Below are positions 47,426 to 48,208 of a DNA stretch of 48,208 nucleotides, one piece after another. The stretch comes from Chloroflexota bacterium (GTDB lineage: Bacteria; Chloroflexota; Dehalococcoidia; Bin125), in assembly GCA_028874365.1 (NCBI GenBank), contig JAPPJZ010000015.1:1-48208 (forward strand), written 5' to 3'. Position 1 is the first letter of the stretch, and each line of letters opens with the position of its first letter. The notes beneath the pieces are model-generated. The model did no database searches. It saw nothing but the letters and a program-made list of their open reading frames with translations, and had not been told where the DNA came from. Position numbers and translations under genes: made by a program.

Positions 47426-48208
47426 TCAGCCTTTCAACTGCGGAATCACTTCCTGGGTGAAGCGGACGCTCGATTCGGTGTCGGGGTTGGACGGGTCGAG
47501 CGGGGAGCCGCGGAAGATGAAGCGGTCGATGCCGATATCGATGAGTTCTCCGAGGCGTTGTACGACGTAGTCGGGCGGTCCGAAGACGCCGAAGGAGCGT
47601 TCGAACTCGGCCGGGATCACGCCCGCCTGGGCGCTGCCGGGGCGTCCGTGTCCGTGCATGTCGTAGTTGTCGTGGATGTCGGTCAGGACCTTGGTCTGCT
47701 GCTCGGTCGCCGGTCCGACGACCTGGCCGTACATGTTGGAAAAGCGGGCGAAGAGGGAAACCTGTCCCGCTCCGATTTGCATGGCTCGCTCGGGGTCGTC
47801 ATGGACGGCGAGGGGAATGTAGGCGGCAAACGGGATTTCCGGGTCGAGACCGGCTTCGACACGGGCTTCGCGGGCGACTTGCATGCCCCAGAGCGTCCGA
47901 TCGACGTCGGCGCCGACGTTGAAGCTGACCCGGTCGGCGTGCCGGGCGGCGGCCTGGATCACGCGAGGACCCGTGGCGGCGACGTCGACGGGCACTTTGG
48001 GTCCCATGCCGTTGATGTAGCGAATGCTGCTGGCCTCGGGCGTATCGGCAAGCCCGAGCGCTTCGACGTCGGTCTCGCCAAAGGCGAGGCTGTCGCCGCG
48101 CAGGTATGCCTGGAGTTCCTCGAGGTATCGCTCGAACGGATCGACTGCGTGTGGGGCGAGTCCGAGATGCGCCAGGGCGGAGTCGCCGCGGCCGATGCCC
48201 ATGTGGGC
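47426..48208 (-). CDS. Luciferase-like flavin-dependent monooxygenase, cut by right edge
   Basis: The C-terminal 260 residues of a second LLM-class protein; the frame continues open past the window edge, so the apparent Met at 48202 is internal and the true start is outside. GIGRGDSALAHLGLAPHAV, GLADTPEASSI, VPVDVAATGPRVIQAAARHA, FARFSNMYGQVVGP and NYDMHGHGRPG line up with the preceding paralogue almost residue by residue. Differences are concentrated in the insertion after GLADTPE and near the C-terminus. Same probable cofactor range; substrate unknown. Confidence 0.9.
   Translation of the reverse strand, partial: AHMGIGRGDSALAHLGLAPHAVDPFERYLEELQAYLRGDSLAFGETDVEALGLADTPEASSIRYINGMGPKVPVDVAATGPRVIQAAARHADRVSFNVGADVDRTLWGMQVAREARVEAGLDPEIPFAAYIPLAVHDDPERAMQIGAGQVSLFARFSNMYGQVVGPATEQQTKVLTDIHDNYDMHGHGRPGSAQAGVIPAEFERSFGVFGPPDYVVQRLGELIDIGIDRFIFRGSPLDPSNPDTESSVRFTQEVIPQLKG

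Noticed and set aside
1-48208. Insertion sequences, prophage or integrative element
   Set aside because: No transposase, integrase, phage protein, target-site duplication or long inverted repeat was seen; composition is even throughout.

Overview
This 48.2 kb window is dense, GC-rich bacterial chromosome with about 45 protein genes, one tRNA and no gap above 300 bases. The gene families point to Chloroflexota, perhaps a Dehalococcoidia/SAR202-type lineage, with Actinomycetota as the main alternative. They include paralogous luciferase-like flavin monooxygenases, CaiB/BaiF CoA-transferases and enoyl-CoA hydratases side by side, a UPF0182 giant membrane protein, a deazaflavin (F420)-type nitroreductase-fold protein, a DUF3179 lipoprotein, a zinc-ribbon L28 and GatCA. 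The phylum assignment is inference from gene content. No IS element, prophage, CRISPR array or rRNA is visible.

Layout. 1-2275 (minus): an acyl-CoA cassette (CaiB, enoyl-CoA hydratase, CaiB cut by the window edge). 2377-15423 (plus): an arginine biosynthesis region in the order argC-argJ-[two small genes]-[molybdopterin oxidoreductase, minus]-argB-UPF0182-argD-argG-[119-aa unknown]-argH-rpe. argF and argR are not in the window. 15420-17409 (minus): L28, a glycine-rich RRM protein and a GNAT-like protein. 17549-22620 (plus): fakA-degV(fakB)-recG, which with divergent rpmB recalls the Firmicutes rpmB/yloV/recG neighbourhood. 22712-25444 (plus): argS and trpS. 25445-28493 (minus): F420-type oxidoreductase, acyl-CoA carboxylase carboxyltransferase, UbiA prenyltransferase. 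28632-29498 (plus): SPFH protein. 29505-33952 (minus): gatC-gatA-lrp-aminotransferase-hydrolase. 34065-36890 (plus): class A penicillin-binding protein. 36897-39359: a secreted HExxH protease divergent from an RDD protein and a second membrane protein. Then come tRNA-Gly(CCC), an acyl-CoA dehydrogenase, a strong terminator, an unknown SCP2-like protein, the DUF3179 lipoprotein, a tandem pair of enoyl-CoA hydratases, an epoxide-hydrolase-like protein and a tandem pair of luciferase-like monooxygenases, the second cut by the right edge.

The flanks look like a fatty-acid/xenobiotic catabolic repertoire, and the middle is housekeeping: arginine, translation, recombination, cell wall and fatty-acid activation. 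I see no clearly new large system. The most distinctive signal is regulatory. Several genes without a Shine-Dalgarno sequence carry a TAnnnT box 6-9 bases before the start codon, which predicts leaderless mRNAs; one 28-base gap appears to hold two overlapping back-to-back boxes of this type. Other points of interest are two groups of unknown small genes inside the arginine region, an argininosuccinate lyase with a charged C-terminal tail, an in-frame 21-bp repeat in recG, an ArgRS with a degenerate HIGH motif, and CoA-enzyme paralogues with altered active-site residues.
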